Source of the DNA: Sphaerotilus uruguayifluvii
GTDB lineage: Bacteria; Pseudomonadota; Gammaproteobacteria; Burkholderiales; Burkholderiaceae_C
Assembly: GCF_013294065.1 (NCBI RefSeq)
Contig: NZ_JABSNM010000010.1
Span: 91,409-155,408 of the forward strand
DNA: 64,000 nucleotides
Direction: 5' to 3'
Positions 63,345-64,000 of this stretch are shown in pieces (position 1 is the first letter of the stretch; each line of letters begins with the position of its first letter). A program made the position numbers and the translations under genes. The notes beneath the pieces were generated by a model. The model was not told the DNA's origin. It was given only the letters and a program-made list of their open reading frames with translations, and did no database searches.

Positions 63345-63793
63345 CCGCGCCGGCCGATGAGGCGGCTCTGGCAGCACGGCTGTCGATCGAGCCGCACCAT
63401 CTGGCCCTCGTCCGGCAGATCCTGGCCCGGCTGCTGCCCGGACGGGAAGTCTGGGCCTTCGGTTCGCGGGCCGGTGGCGGCGCGCATCCGCCCAAGCCCT
63501 GGTCGGATCTCGATCTGGCCGTGATCGGCGCCCATGCGCTCACGCTGGACGAGCAAGCCGCGCTGGCGGAGGCGTTCTCCGAATCCGATCTGCCCTGGCG
63601 GGTCGACGTGGTCGACTGGACCACGCTCGATGAGGCCTTCAGGGCGCGGATCGCTGCGGCAAGGCTGCTGCTTCTTTCAGGATCGCAACGGCTCTGTTGC
63701 ACAAATCCACGAACAGACGCCCTGACCCCAACCCCGGACGGACTCATGCCACGGCACCCACTGGCACGGTCTGCGGCCGGCCGATCTGACTGA
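63341..63793 (+). CDS. MNT-type nucleotidyltransferase (antitoxin), 3' end replaced by an IS element
   Basis: A minimal nucleotidyltransferase partner of the HEPN protein. The active-site motif is visible: FGSRAGGG, SDLDLAV and VDVVDW, with three Asp. The native frame runs to about residue 116 (ARLLLLSGSQ) and then continues for some 34 codons into an IS5-type insertion that begins at about 63690. The authentic C-terminus is therefore lost, although the catalytic core is whole. It may still work as an antitoxin or may be inactive. Confidence 0.8.
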   Translation: MTAPADEAALAARLSIEPHHLALVRQILARLLPGREVWAFGSRAGGGAHPPKPWSDLDLAVIGAHALTLDEQAALAEAFSESDLPWRVDVVDWTTLDEAFRARIAAARLLLLSGSQRLCCTNPRTDALTPTPDGLMPRHPLARSAAGRSD

Positions 63794-64000
63794 AGCGGTT
63801 GAGCACGGCCACGCGCACATGCAGCTCCACCACCTGACGATCGAACGTGCGGGCCGTGACCCGCTCGCCCAACCGCTTCAGGCAGTGCATCTTGGTCTCC
63901 ACCAGGCTGCGCCGGTGATAGCCGCTCCACGTCTTCCAGATGCTTGTGCCCAGGCGCTGGCATGCCCGGACGGCCTCGTTTCGGGACTCGGATCCCGGAC
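63690..64000. mobile_element. IS5-family insertion sequence, partial at the right edge
   Basis: The left terminus GGCTCTGTTGCACAAATC at 63690-63707 is a typical IS5-group inverted repeat. A transposase gene reads in from the right edge on the minus strand and ends at 63744. The element interrupts the 3' end of the MNT gene. The target duplication and the other end are outside the window. Confidence 0.85.
63744..64000 (-). CDS. IS5-family transposase, C-terminal part
   Basis: The 85 C-terminal residues of a DDE transposase, open at the right edge. They contain WKTWSGYHRRSLVETKMHC, whose Glu is the third DDE residue, then LGERVTARTFDRQVVEL and RVAVLNRFSQIG. This C-terminal pattern is typical of the IS5 family. 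The stop is TGA at 63746-63744. Confidence 0.88.
   Translation of the reverse strand, partial: PGSESRNEAVRACQRLGTSIWKTWSGYHRRSLVETKMHCLKRLGERVTARTFDRQVVELHVRVAVLNRFSQIGRPQTVPVGAVA

Overview
The window is a contiguous piece of a high-GC (about 70% by eye) Gram-negative chromosome that includes the replication origin. Gene families and gene order (rpmH-rnpA-yidD-yidC-mnmE on one side of dnaA, dnaN-gyrB on the other; kdsD-kdsC-lptC; glyQ-glyS-gmhB-plsC; the type 2 argC; a glycine-rich RRM protein) point to a betaproteobacterium of the order Burkholderiales, probably near the Leptothrix/Sphaerotilus/Rubrivivax/Ideonella group. That placement is inferred from gene content, not from a 16S sequence. 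No rRNA, tRNA or CRISPR array was found.

Layout. 1-2363: the N-terminal three quarters of transketolase and a hemerythrin-like protein behind an FNR-type site. 2416-5110: a lower-GC island that reads as an integron remnant without an integrase. It has an attI-like site, then three cassettes on the minus strand (a 510-aa P-loop ATPase, a 152-aa unknown protein, a small lipoprotein), each followed by an attC-like site. 5386-14489: housekeeping genes (murU-like, glyQ, glyS, gmhB, plsC, a YgjP-type metallopeptidase, an MFS transporter, zwf). 14530-16349: a two-gene unit of an SMC/ABC-type ATPase and a PIN nuclease, a candidate defence or toxin module. 16438-22171: a divergent locus with a hydantoin/allantoin-type racemase on one side and a polyamine-type ABC importer plus GntR regulator on the other, with two matching operator-like palindromes between them. 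22205-28856: a DUF2892 protein, a D-lactate/glycolate-type FAD oxidase, and the prkA-yeaH-ycgB stress operon. 29368-32333: parB (without parA beside it), a small serine hydrolase, argC and a SWIB-domain protein.

32650-39404: a TerC-type membrane protein, then a Ser/Thr phospho-signalling set (CHASE2-kinase, PP2C phosphatase, FHA protein) and a cyclic-nucleotide phosphodiesterase, then a TauE/SafE permease. 39752-49733: a GMC oxidoreductase with its divergent LysR regulator, MarC, an RRM RNA-binding protein, an SDR, the Kdo/LPS genes lptC-kdsC-kdsD, a Kef-type antiporter and a cyclic-nucleotide-binding protein. 49820-50609: a frameshifted glycosyltransferase-like gene. 50716-61455: the origin region (mnmE, yidC, yidD, rnpA, rpmH, oriC, dnaA, dnaN, gyrB). 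61480-64000: a second accessory zone directly after gyrB (DUF3800, DUF3037, a HEPN-MNT toxin-antitoxin pair) cut by an IS5-family element that runs off the right edge.

The strongest unusual signals are: four DnaA-box-like 12-mers in exact tandem inside the rnpA reading frame, where they encode an in-frame four-residue repeat; a DnaA of 711 residues with a giant Pro/Ala linker; the integrase-less integron island; the ATPase-PIN pair; and the IS-truncated HEPN-MNT module beside gyrB. All calls were made by reading the sequence; no database search was run.
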